64,000 nucleotides of DNA from positions 930,001 to 994,000 of the forward strand of contig CBDFHC010000005.1 of assembly GCA_965247585.1 (NCBI GenBank), written 5' to 3'. The notes beneath the pieces were generated by a model. It saw only the letters and a list, made by a program, of their open reading frames with translations. It had not been told where the DNA came from and did no database searches. The translations under genes were made by a program, and so were the position numbers. Positions 53,470 through 62,098 of this stretch are shown piece by piece. How positions within the stretch are numbered: position 1 is the stretch's first letter; the number at the start of each line of letters is the position of its first letter. This DNA is from CBDFHC01 sp965247585 (lineage in GTDB: Bacteria; Chloroflexota; Dehalococcoidia; Lucifugimonadales; GCA-2712585).

Positions 53470-53713
53470 GTTGACTGAGTACTAGTCAAATGAATATAGA
53501 CGGCTTTGAGCGTAGCCTCGAATGCCGTGAGTGTCAATGGCGGAGGCATGTTGGGCCACTGGGGCGGAGTAAAGCTGTACCACCTGGTGTGTTCATGTTC
53601 AGCGAAAAAGTCCGAGCTAACTGGCCAGCATAAATGTCCGCACCACTTGTTGAGGGAAATGGCCTGCTTACGGGTGGGTCAGCAGAGGACAGGCAGGAAG
53701 GTCTTGATGCTAC

Positions 53714-54496
53714 CTATTCTTCGTGAGGCTTGTCTTGAGTTTGGGAGGCAACTCCCTCTCTGCTACGCTTGAGCCGGTAGCTCTCGCCGTTCATCTCCAG
53801 GATGTGGACGTGGTGGGTGAGGCGGTCCAGCAGGGCCCCGGTGAGCCTCTCCGACCCGAAGACCTCGGTCCACTCGTCGAAGGGAAGGTTGGTGGTCACC
53901 AGGATTGAGCCCCGCTCGTAGCGCTGGCTGAAGACCTCGAAGAGCAGTTCCGCCCCGGTGGGTGACAGGGGCACGAAGCCCAGTTCGTCGATGATCAGCA
54001 GGCTGAGGCGGGAAAGTTGTCTCTGGAGGCTGAGCAGACGTCTTTCATCCCGGGCCTCCATCAACTCGTGGACCAGGGCGGCGGCGGTGGTGAAGCCCAC
54101 GGACATCCCTTTCTGGCAGGCGGCCAGGCCCAGTCCCAGGGCCACGTGGGTCTTGCCGGTGCCGCTGTTGCCGACGGCGATGACGTTCTCCCGGTTTTGG
54201 ACGTATTCGCAGCGGGCCAACTCCATCACCAGCGCCTTGTTCACCGACGGGATGGCCGTAAAGTCGAAGGTGTCGAAGGTCTTGACGGCAGGGAAGCGGG
54301 CGGACCGGATCCGCCGCTCCACCATGCGCTGGTGGCGGTCGATGAGTTCCAGTTCGGCGAGCCTGAGCAGGTACCCCGGGTGGTCCACTCCCTCGGCGGC
54401 GCACTGGGCCGCCATCTTCCCGTATTCCCGGAAGAAGCTGGGCAGCTTCAGTTCCTTCAGATGGTGTTCCAGCAGCAGCGTGGACCGGCTGTTCAT
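53714..54496 (-). CDS. istB: IS21 helper ATPase IstB
   Basis: 260 residues. ATG 54496 overlaps the istA stop by ATGA. IstB/DnaA-like AAA+ ATPase: Walker A VGNSGTGKTHVAL, Walker B LLIIDELGFVP, sensor SILVTTNLPF. It assembles on target DNA and activates the IstA transposase. The much longer upstream frame overlaps istA and is not used. Confidence 0.93.
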   Translation of the reverse strand: MNSRSTLLLEHHLKELKLPSFFREYGKMAAQCAAEGVDHPGYLLRLAELELIDRHQRMVERRIRSARFPAVKTFDTFDFTAIPSVNKALVMELARCEYVQNRENVIAVGNSGTGKTHVALGLGLAACQKGMSVGFTTAAALVHELMEARDERRLLSLQRQLSRLSLLIIDELGFVPLSPTGAELLFEVFSQRYERGSILVTTNLPFDEWTEVFGSERLTGALLDRLTHHVHILEMNGESYRLKRSREGVASQTQDKPHEE

Positions 54497-55992
54497 GCCG
54501 CCCTCCCCGACAGCAATGTCATGTACTCCCCGGCGGAAGTGATACTGACCCGCACCTGGGGCAAGTAGGGATAGAGTTCCAGGTCGAGGCGGGGCGGCCG
54601 GCCCTCCAGCCGGCAGAGCACCAGATGCTTCACCGCGTCGAAGCTCAAAGCCCCCAACCGGATGGCATCCCGAACCGCGGCGTGGACCTCCCCAGGCGAA
54701 AAATGCTCGAATAGCCGCAGTACCTGGACGAACTCCCGCTTGCCCCTTCGTCCCATGCGGGACTCCAGCAACCGGCGCAGCGTGGCAAACTCCTCGGGAA
54801 GGTCCCATCCCTGCAGGGGAGCGGCCTGGTCCAGGGCCGCCGTCTTCTGCTCCAGCAGGGGCAGGTAGTGGACGGGGTCGAACACAAAATCATCCCGCTG
54901 GTAGGAGCGGTGATGGCGGGCGATGACCTCGGACCCGCAACTGATGACCACCCGGTCCACGTAGCCTTTTACCAGAACGTCCCGGTGCCCGTAGGCCACC
55001 GGGGCCGAGTAATCGTTGGTCCTGTACCTCACCAGCGACAGCGAACTCACCCGGCCTGCCTGCTTCTCGCAGGCGTCGTAGGCCACCGCCGGCAGAGGCA
55101 GCAGGGCCTCCAGGTCCCGTTCCATCCGCTGGCCTATGCTCTCTGAGTGGCCCCTCAACCTGGCATCCATTCGCGCCAGGCAGCGACGCTCCAGGTGGGC
55201 GTTCAGCGCCTCAAAGCTCTCGAAGGACGGGACCGGCACCAGGAAGTTGCGCCGCATATAGCCGACCATCCCCTCGACCTTCCCCTTGTCGTTGCCCTTG
55301 CCGGGACGGCCGAACCGGTCCGAGAACAGGTAGTGGGACTGGAGTTCCGTGAAGGCCCGGGTGCGTTTACGGCGTCCATCCCCCAGTATCCTGGCCACCG
55401 CCAGCTTGGTGTTGTCGTACAGGATGCTCTGCGGCACTCCGCCCAGGAATGCGAAGGCCGAGACATGGCCGTCCAGGAAGGCCTCGGTGGTCTCGGCCGG
55501 GTAAGCCTTGACGAAGCATCCGTCGCTATGGGGCAGGTCCAGGACGAAGCAGTGGGCTTTCTGTTCCACCCCGCCAATGATCACCAGGGCCTCGCCAAAG
55601 TCGCACTGGGCGTGGCCCGGCGGATGAGACAGAGGGACGAACATCTCCTGCGACCGGCGGCGGTGCTCCCTTACGTAGTCCTTGACTATGGTGTACTGGC
55701 CGCCGAACCCATGCTCGTCCCTGAGCCGCTGGAAGATCCGCTGGGCTGTGTGGCGCTGCTTCCTGGGACGCTTGAGGTCGTCTACCAGGATTTGGTCGAT
55801 GACGGCGGTGAAGGGCTCCAGCTTAGGACGCCGGGGCGGAGTCTGTCGCCGGTAGCCCGGCGGCGCTGAGTAGGCCAGAATCTTGCGCACCGTGTCCCGG
55901 TGCAACCCGAACACCCGGGAGACCTCCCGGATGCTCATCCCATCCACCATCACCGCCCGTCGGATCCGTAGATACACGTCCACCTGGTACAT
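54493..55992 (-). CDS. istA: IS21 transposase IstA
   Basis: 499 residues from the ATG at 55992 (MYQVDVYLRIRRAVMVDGMS). A helix-turn-helix (SIREVSRVFGLHRDTVRKIL) precedes the integrase core with D in HAQCDFGEALV, D in LYDNTKLAV and E in GKVEGMVGYMRRN. Length is normal. Confidence 0.93.
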   Translation of the reverse strand: MYQVDVYLRIRRAVMVDGMSIREVSRVFGLHRDTVRKILAYSAPPGYRRQTPPRRPKLEPFTAVIDQILVDDLKRPRKQRHTAQRIFQRLRDEHGFGGQYTIVKDYVREHRRRSQEMFVPLSHPPGHAQCDFGEALVIIGGVEQKAHCFVLDLPHSDGCFVKAYPAETTEAFLDGHVSAFAFLGGVPQSILYDNTKLAVARILGDGRRKRTRAFTELQSHYLFSDRFGRPGKGNDKGKVEGMVGYMRRNFLVPVPSFESFEALNAHLERRCLARMDARLRGHSESIGQRMERDLEALLPLPAVAYDACEKQAGRVSSLSLVRYRTNDYSAPVAYGHRDVLVKGYVDRVVISCGSEVIARHHRSYQRDDFVFDPVHYLPLLEQKTAALDQAAPLQGWDLPEEFATLRRLLESRMGRRGKREFVQVLRLFEHFSPGEVHAAVRDAIRLGALSFDAVKHLVLCRLEGRPPRLDLELYPYLPQVRVSITSAGEYMTLLSGRAA

Positions 55993-56830
55993 CCATCCCA
56001 CCACCCATAAGCACGACTTCGAACCTATGGATGGCAGAGGACGGTACATTTTTCAACCGCCACAATGTCAGGCGGTCAATCCGTCCAGGTGGTCCACTTT
56101 AGCTCCGCCTTTTACAGCCGTGAGGACGTCTTCATGTGCGTTGCCCATCAAACGATAGCCGAGTTCCACGTCACCTAAAGCATTTTGCCCCCCAGCTATC
56201 TTGAGCTGTCTGTGAATAAGCTCAACTTCACGACGAAAGTGCAGTTGGACGTTGGGTGCTCCACAGTCAGGGCAGAACAATCCAATCGCGTAGACACCAT
56301 AGGAGCGGCTGCATACGTCACACACAAGATTACGAAGCAAATCCTCACGAATAGCGATTGGTGCGGGATTGGACCCCTTCTTGTACTTCATTTGCATGGA
56401 AATCAACCCACCCTTTGGTTGCCTACGATTGAAATCTCGGGCCCAGCCTTTCAAATCATCCTGAATGTCAGCGATGGCATCGTGTTTAGCCCGTTTACAT
56501 GTATCATCCTTGTCTTTGGGATGTACGAAATCCTCTTGCGGGGCGACATAGCCCGAATAAGGACAAACTACCTCGCCAGACCCCGGGTTCAGTCGGATAC
56601 GTGCTTGGTCATTGGCAGCGATACTGCGAACTTCGGGTGCGTCTCCGATCAGGAATAGGCGCGGAACCGCATCTGGATTAGGCGAGTACATGGATAGCTT
56701 TCCTGAAGGCGAACGAGCTAACTGATAAGAGAGTTCAAATTCATCACCCGTGCCACCTATACGATGCCCTTCGAGCCTTTTGAACTTAAATCGTTTCATA
56801 GCGTGGACCCTTTCATCAGCAACGCCAAAT

Positions 56831-57226
56831 TCAGTCCTCTCGACTTTCCCGACACCACCCTCGGGAGCAGCGACCTGCCCTCAACAGTTGTACTCCGGCT
56901 AGGGTACGGAAAACCTTCAAGCCTACCCCGGCTAGAAGTAATGTGACGGGAGCAGCGTACAGCACGAAAACTGCTCCGAATACAGTCGGGATCACCGAGC
57001 ACAAAAGACAAAGACTCGCTGGGATCAGCCACTTGGGGCTACTGGGCCTGAGGATCAGTCCGATGCCCGCGGCGGACGCTAGCACCAGCGTCGCCATGTT
57101 AAGGAGGTTTATTTCTGCTGTCGGGCGGACTAGCAGGGAGACGAAGAGGCCTACGCTGACCGCTAGTGCTAGCGCCCCACTGCCTACGAGCGTCAATTGC
57201 TCCAAGTGTCTGATAAATCTAGCCAA
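56831..57226 (-). CDS. small multi-span membrane protein
   Basis: 131 residues with about four hydrophobic spans (LALAVSVGLFVSLLV, MATLVLASAAGIGLIL, LIPASLCLLCSVIPTVFGAV, VLYAAPVTLLLAGVGL). No family recognised. The C-terminal 25 residues are arginine/cysteine-rich and may be a divergent end. Upstream, 57227-57472, shows nothing. Confidence 0.5.
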   Translation of the reverse strand: MARFIRHLEQLTLVGSGALALAVSVGLFVSLLVRPTAEINLLNMATLVLASAAGIGLILRPSSPKWLIPASLCLLCSVIPTVFGAVFVLYAAPVTLLLAGVGLKVFRTLAGVQLLRAGRCSRGWCRESRED

Positions 57227-57472
57227 CGTAACTCAGCCCGTTCAGATCTATTACGGTTGCTGAACTTTCCCGCCCCGACAGACCTCTTCCCAAAATATGG
57301 GCAGGGCTCCCTCGGTCAAGTCGCATGTGTACGAATAGCCGTATGCAGTGCCATACCACTGCGCGTACATAATATCCTGGAAGTGCCAAGGTGTACAAAG
57401 GGAGAACAGTAATCGGAGAGTGTCCTCCACGGCGAGGGGCTTGGTTACCTGAGGAGGACGAATCGGAGTCGG

Positions 57473-58237
57473 CTAAGTGGAAGTGTGCGTGGGAGTAGGC
57501 GTCGGCCGTGGCGTAACGCCGGTAGTTTCGGGTGTACCTCCACTTTGACGAAGGGATTGGGGGTCAACGAACTCCTGGGCGCAGGCCCTATCATGAAAGC
57601 CAAATGCCACACTGCCGCTACTGGCACACAGGTCGGAGTCGATGACAATCGGCTTCAGCACGTCGCTCCGAGCTTCAAGGCCAGGGAGCTTCGGCAACTG
57701 CCATGCTCCCCTTACGTGATTGCCGTCGGCTTGAACGCTGTTCACTGTGACTTTGAAGCTCCCCGGAGCAGCATCTGACACAGGAAACGTCAACCATCCA
57801 AGGGTAAGCGGAGGCCGTTCGAGCACGACGCCATGCCCGTCGGCCAGTCACGAGCGTCCATCAGAGCTCTCTACCTCTGCATTGTCGATCATGACAGCCC
57901 CGTCGAGCGCTTCAGCCGTGTTCCTTGCGACATAGAACAGAGTGACCCGTTCATTGGGATGCAGCACAGCTCGGCCCAAAGTGATGCCAACGCTGCCGAC
58001 TACGACTTCATGCTCCAGAGATGAGGAGCTGGAAGTGGTTACCGTCGCTTCAAACGTGGTGGCGAGTCCCGGCAGCGCAACAAGGGTAATCGCAACTAGC
58101 GCCATCCCCACGACAATCGCTGCGATGCCGAGCACGTGACGGACACCGCCATACTTCTTCCTGACCACCCAGATTCCCGCGATCAGGAATAACGCGGAGG
58201 GAGGGACCATTGCGAGAAGCCACAGTAGCGCTGTCAT
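57473..58237 (-). pseudogene. membrane-anchored protein with in-frame TGA
   Basis: The frame from ATG 58237 starts with two hydrophobic segments (ALLWLLAMVPPSALFLIAGI and VLGIAAIVVGMALVAITLVA), continues beta-rich, meets a TGA (57848-57850) after VESSDGRS and resumes in the same frame LADGHGVVLERPPLTLGWLT to a PTPTPT tail at 57473. One point mutation splits a 254-residue protein. Confidence 0.6.
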
Positions 58238-58299
58238 CTTTTACGAATCGCCTAATGCGGCTCTTTCGCTGCCTCGCCTCCATCTGGACATCATTCTCT

Positions 58300-58743
58300 T
58301 CAGCCCCGACGACCGGCGGCCCGAGCCCCACGCGAGCGACCCAAGTCGGTCACCGCCACGATGATCAGTGCGAGCGCCACCGTCAGATAGAGGAAGCCGA
58401 AAGAAAAGAACCCCAGTGCGCAGAACCCCAGGAACACGACAGAGATTGTCCAAAGGAGCAGCCTGCGTCCGGTCGGCCCGGGACCGGTTCGCCTGACGGC
58501 CATCAACGCGATACCGCTCAGCAGGACGGGTACGATCGGCACCCAGATAACGTGCAGACCGTTTGTCCCGGTGAAGGTAGCGCTGACCCGTGTGGTCCCC
58601 TCGGTCGTTACCGCCACTCCCTGGTACGCCGGACCGAGCACCAACCAGACACTGGCTGCCCAGGCCAATAGATGGGCCGTCCACGCCGATATGACGGTAA
58701 TTATCAGTACACTCAGAAGTGGCTCCGGAAATCTGAACAGGGG
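58300..58743 (-). pseudogene. four-span membrane protein, 5' end removed by IS3
   Basis: The minus frame downstream of the IS reads LLSVLIITVISAWTAHLLAW, GTNGLHVIWVPIVPVLLSGI, LLLWTISVVFLGFCALGFFS and FLYLTVALALIIVAVTDLG: four membrane spans with an extracellular loop. No start codon is left before the IS boundary; the open frame continues only into antisense IS sequence. A relative is at 61570-62098. Confidence 0.6.
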
Positions 58744-58804
58744 GATAAGTGGAATCGCTGCCTGATTGAGGGCATGATAGTGCTCTCGGAGACAGGAGCG
58801 AGAG

Positions 58805-59110
58805 ATGAGCAGACGACCCCGCCGTAACCACTCGGCAGAGTTCAAGGCGAAGGTGGCTCTTGCCGCAGTGCGCGGCGACCGGACACTTTCGGAGCTGGCA
58901 AGCCAGTTCGATGTGCACCCGAACCAGATCACGCAATGGAAGACCCAGTTGCTGGATCGGGCGGCGCAGTTATTTGGGGCCGGGACAGGGCAGGCTGAAA
59001 AGCCGGTAGACATGAAGGTCCTTCACGCTAAGATCGGTGAGCTTGCGTTGGAGAACGATTTTTTAGAGTCCGCGCTCACGAAGGCGGGATTGCCGGGCGC
59101 AAGGCGATGA
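58805..59110 (+). CDS. IS3-type transposase OrfA
   Basis: 101 residues: RRNHSAEFKAKVALAAVRGD and LASQFDVHPNQITQWKTQLL form the helix-turn-helix; a coiled coil follows (LHAKIGELALENDFLESAL). Its TGA overlaps the OrfB ATG. Confidence 0.9.
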   Translation: MSRRPRRNHSAEFKAKVALAAVRGDRTLSELASQFDVHPNQITQWKTQLLDRAAQLFGAGTGQAEKPVDMKVLHAKIGELALENDFLESALTKAGLPGARR

Positions 59111-59934
59111 TCGACCGCGATCACAAGCTGCCTCTCGCCCGCCAGGCAAAGGCAGTGGGCATCAGCCGCGGGAGCATCTACTACCGGCCACGGTCGGTGG
59201 GCGAAGCCGGTCTCGGACTGATGCGCCGCATCGATGAGCTGCACCTTGAGTATCCGTTTGCAGGCAGTAGGATGATGCGAGTCCTGCTCCGCCAGGAGGG
59301 ACTCTCCTCCGGGCGTAGACACATCGCCACACTGATGCGGCGGATGGGCATCGAGGCGCTGTACCGCAAGCCCAACACCAGCCGGCGACGGCCCGGCCAT
59401 ACGGTGTATCCGTACCTGCTGCGCGGGCTTGAGGTGAGCAGGCCCAACCAGGTGTGGGCAATGGATATCACGTACATTCCGATGGCCAGGGGGTTCGTGT
59501 ACCTAGCCGCAGTGATGGACTGGCATAGCCGCAAGGTGCTGGCCTGGCGGGTATCGGTCACAATGGACACAGACTTCTGCGTGGAGGCGCTCGAAGAATC
59601 CCTGGGACGCCACGGCGGGCCGGAGATATTCAACACAGATCAGGGAAGCCAGTTCACAAGTGATGCCTTCACCGGCCTGCTGAAAGCCAGTGAGATCCAG
59701 ATCAGTATGGACGGGAAGGGGAGCTGGAAGGATAATGTGTTCGTCGAACGACTGTGGAAGAGCGTCAAATACGAGGAGGTGTACCTGAGAGCCTACGAAT
59801 CGGTCCCGGAAGCCAGAACTGGACTCGGGCGGTACTTCGAGTTTTACAATGCCGGACGGCCCCATTCGAGCCTTGGGGGAATGACGCCGGACCAGTTCTT
59901 TGACAGAGCGCCTGCCGAGTCCGCGGCGGCCTAA
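59107..59934 (+). CDS. IS3-type transposase OrfB
   Basis: 275 residues. HTH_21 region (LMRRIDELHLEYPFAGSRMM) then the integrase core: D in VWAMDITYIP, D in IFNTDQGSQF, E in DNVFVERLWKSVKYEE. Full length. Confidence 0.92.
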   Translation: MIDRDHKLPLARQAKAVGISRGSIYYRPRSVGEAGLGLMRRIDELHLEYPFAGSRMMRVLLRQEGLSSGRRHIATLMRRMGIEALYRKPNTSRRRPGHTVYPYLLRGLEVSRPNQVWAMDITYIPMARGFVYLAAVMDWHSRKVLAWRVSVTMDTDFCVEALEESLGRHGGPEIFNTDQGSQFTSDAFTGLLKASEIQISMDGKGSWKDNVFVERLWKSVKYEEVYLRAYESVPEARTGLGRYFEFYNAGRPHSSLGGMTPDQFFDRAPAESAAA

Positions 59935-60026
59935 CGCACGGCAGTGCGATTCCACTTATCAAACCGGGCAGCGCTGTTCAGACAAACGAGACCACCTCTC
60001 TCCTACGGCCTCGTATAGTCTAGTCC

Positions 60027-60897
60027 CTAGCCACAACCTCCAGACACGTACCTGGCATTGATGGTGTCTCCACCTAGATCAAGTCGAGCGTCTAGAGTTG
60101 TAAGTAACGCCTCCAGATCCGGGTTGCTTAGGACCGCCTCGATGCACTCTCGGCTCCCACCAACATAGGTGTCGAACATAGGTGTCGAACAGGTCGATGT
60201 CCCTTGCTACACACCACGCCCTGTCCTCCGGCCACCAGATGCTCGGCGAATGCCCCCAGAAAGGCCCATCCCTTGTAATGAATGCCATGATGGCATCGAT
60301 AGGCCCGCGGAATAGCAGGTAGTCCCGCCCCGGAGCTCTCACCCGAGAACTAGCCTTGTAGAGGCGAGTGTCGATGTTTCCATAGCCTTCCCAAAGGCAA
60401 AAGTAGCAACTGTCAGGGGTCGAGGTAAAACCCCTGAGCACCTCGACCAGGGTACGGCACTCCCTTTCGGGGATGGAGCCATGCTGTGGTAGGGAACCCC
60501 ACGGCGGGTCTTTGTACATATCGTCCTCACTCAGACCTGCGATACGTTCGAACTGCATCAGCGGATGGACGGCCCGTCCTGTCCACGAGGCCACTGTAGA
60601 CCACCGTACCGGCCGCTCCTCATTTTCATTCAGATAGGCCGGGTGGAAAATCCGGGCGTACGCCGCAAACCCTTCGGGCAGCAAGGAACGCAGCGTCCCG
60701 AAGGCTGAGAAGCTCTCCTCCACCCACCGGGCCTCAGACACGTCCTCGGTGAACTCCAGACCATCGGGGGCCAGTTTCGTCTGCCGGATGGGAATACCGC
60801 CTCTAGTGGAGAGTGTGTACATACGGGGCATGCCGCCCCGGTTCGTTCCCAACGCCCGGCGCAGTTTCTGAATCCATGATTTTCGAATGTACTTCAT
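60027..60897 (-). pseudogene. conserved hypothetical gene frameshifted by a 13-bp tandem duplication
   Basis: ATG 60897 opens KYIRKSWIQKLRRALGTNRG; the middle contains CYFCLWEGYGN and SPSIWWPEDRAWCVARDIDL, a known soluble family of unassigned function. ATAGGTGTCGAAC is present twice in tandem (60165-60177, 60178-60190). With one copy the frame continues DTYVGGSRECIEAVLSNPDL and ends at 60027; with two it ends at 60079 with unrelated residues. Confidence 0.75.
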
Positions 60898-60949
60898 ACT
60901 CTATTGCCAATCGAGTCCTGGTACTGACGGAGACTGTCTCCAGTAGAAC

Positions 60950-61480
60950 CTACAGAGCCAAGCTGAATCTCAATCCGAATGTTCTTGATCTTGTATAGCT
61001 TGGTGGGCCGGGGCATACTGTGCTGCGTCCTGCCTGAGTGACATTGACGCCTGCCCCAGAGAGATCAAGTTCGACAAGCCGCCTTGCTTCCCGCTGAAGC
61101 TCTACGAGTGAGCAGGGTCTTTCAACGACTCGAACTGGGACGCTGGTCCGCAACGTCCGCACAAGCGCGACCATCCTGTGAGGGACTTGTCCCTTCCAGT
61201 AGAGGATTACTTCCCCCTTGTCATTGTCAAACCGCATCCCTGTGAAGCCTTGCAAGCCTTCTCTCTGCCAAAGCTCGTAGATTTGACTCGACGCATCTGC
61301 TAGAGGCATCTGCCTAACGATCCTAGGGTCTATTGTTCGAGGGGGGGCCTCGTGGGATATCGATTTGTGACCAGTTGCCGATTCGTAACCACCGGTGCCT
61401 CGGGCGTACAAAATCCCCGCAGCGGCAATCAACGGCAGCGCTACTACCAGAATTGCAGAGTATGTGAATCTCCGGCTCAT
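60950..61480 (-). CDS. secreted or membrane-anchored hypothetical protein
   Basis: 176 residues. An N-terminal hydrophobic segment (AILVVALPLIAAAGILYA) looks like a signal anchor. The rest (LQGFTGMRFDNDKGEVILYW, then GQVPHRMVALVRTL and VVERPCSLVELQREARRLVE) resembles the pro-region found before secreted trypsin-like proteases, but no protease domain follows. May be truncated; the last 30 residues look out of frame. Confidence 0.5.
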   Translation of the reverse strand: MSRRFTYSAILVVALPLIAAAGILYARGTGGYESATGHKSISHEAPPRTIDPRIVRQMPLADASSQIYELWQREGLQGFTGMRFDNDKGEVILYWKGQVPHRMVALVRTLRTSVPVRVVERPCSLVELQREARRLVELDLSGAGVNVTQAGRSTVCPGPPSYTRSRTFGLRFSLAL

Positions 61481-61569
61481 ACCAAAGCTTCTTCGTCTTC
61501 ACGAATGCAATTACTACAGCAATGTCGTCAAAGCCGACGAACCCTACTAGAACGGAGAGGCATCTAAGT

Positions 61570-62098
61570 TTCGATTTTACCACGCCGGGGTTTAGCCATC
61601 TCAACTCAGGCGCTTCGTGATATCCGGGAGCCCGGTGCACGAAACGTAGTAGCGCTTGGTACGGAGGGACATCTGAGGTCTATCGGCGTAGCGACAGTAT
61701 CTGCATGGGTCGCCCATGCCTTTGCCTGGGCCGCTGGGGTCTGGTTGGCGTTCTGGCCCACCTATGAGGGTGCGTCGGTAACGGCGACACTCCCTGGTGA
61801 GCCTGGCGGGGAGGTGATTCGGTCTAGCGCTACAGCAATAGAAGTGAATGGCCTGCACGTAATCTTGTTGCTGCTAGTGCCTATCCTGTTGACCGCCATC
61901 ACTTTGTTGGGCCTTCGGCTCACCGCCAAGAGCCAGACGGTACGAAAGGTGCTTCTTTGGGGTCCCGCCGTCGTGCTTCTGGGATTCTGTTTTGTAGCGA
62001 TAGCTTCCATCGGCATGTTCTATTTGCCAGCGGCGCTCGCGCTCCTTGTTGCAGCCATTGCTGATCTCGGAGGTCAGGAAGGCAATGAGCCGATCTAG
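61570..62098 (+). pseudogene. four-span membrane protein fragment, relative of the one at 58300
   Basis: The plus frame is open from a TAA near 61567 to the TAG at 62096: VATVSAWVAHAFAWAAGVWL, NGLHVILLLLVPILLTAITL, LLWGPAVVLLGFCFVAIASI and FYLPAALALLVAAIADLGG, matching the four spans and the NGLHVI loop of the paralogue. No start codon stands in a sensible place. It overlaps the NmrA-like gene. Confidence 0.5.

Larger units (their letters stand above)
52263..53482 (+). mobile_element. IS630-family element, copy 4 (intact)
   Basis: 1220 bp with 13-bp inverted ends and TA on both sides (52261-52262, 53483-53484). Inserted in the zinc-ribbon/HEPN-like gene, 49 bp from the IS21. Sequence matches copy 2. 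Confidence 0.95.
53532..56116 (-). mobile_element. IS21-family element
   Basis: 2585 bp with related ends TGTCAATGGCGGAG and TGTAAAAGGCGGAG (read inward) and an 8-bp target duplication GCCGTGAG (53524-53531, 56117-56124). Inside each end is a second repeat, GGCGG, eight bases, TGTACC (about 53562 and, inverted, about 56060), the multiple terminal repeats usual in IS21. It carries istA and istB. Confidence 0.9.
51899..56799 (-). pseudogene. zinc-ribbon protein with HEPN-like Rx4H motif, interrupted by IS21 and IS630
   Basis: Three pieces on the minus strand, 56799-56117, 53523-53483 and 52260-51899, join into one open frame of 1086 bases (361 residues) when the IS21 (53532-56116) with one 8-bp duplication and the IS630 (52263-53482) with one TA are removed. 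The junctions read EDVLTA|FEATLKAVYIHL|TRLSEP. The N-terminal half has two cysteine sites (CPYSGY and CDVCSRSYGVYAIGLFCPDC). The C-terminal helical part holds LMDCIQKRHVIGHN, an R-x4-H arrangement as in HEPN ribonucleases, many of which are toxins or anti-phage effectors. That function is inferred; the family itself is not recognised. The gene is silent as it stands. Confidence 0.8.
58744..59960 (+). mobile_element. IS3-family element (type B)
   Basis: 1217 bp with 15-bp inverted ends GATAAGTGGAATCGC. No target duplication is clear. Unrelated to the type A IS3 in this window; it carries two overlapping frames of the IS3 group. Confidence 0.85.

Noticed and set aside
53560..53690. Open minus-strand frame (CGHLCWPVSSDFF...) as the upstream part of the interrupted HEPN-like gene
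   Set aside because: It lies inside the IS21 end; the true upstream exon-like piece is at 56799-56117, shown by the 8-bp duplication and matching frame.
53714..54808. 364-codon version of IstB
   Set aside because: The first 104 codons overlap istA in another frame; ATG 54496 gives the normal IstB start with ATGA coupling.
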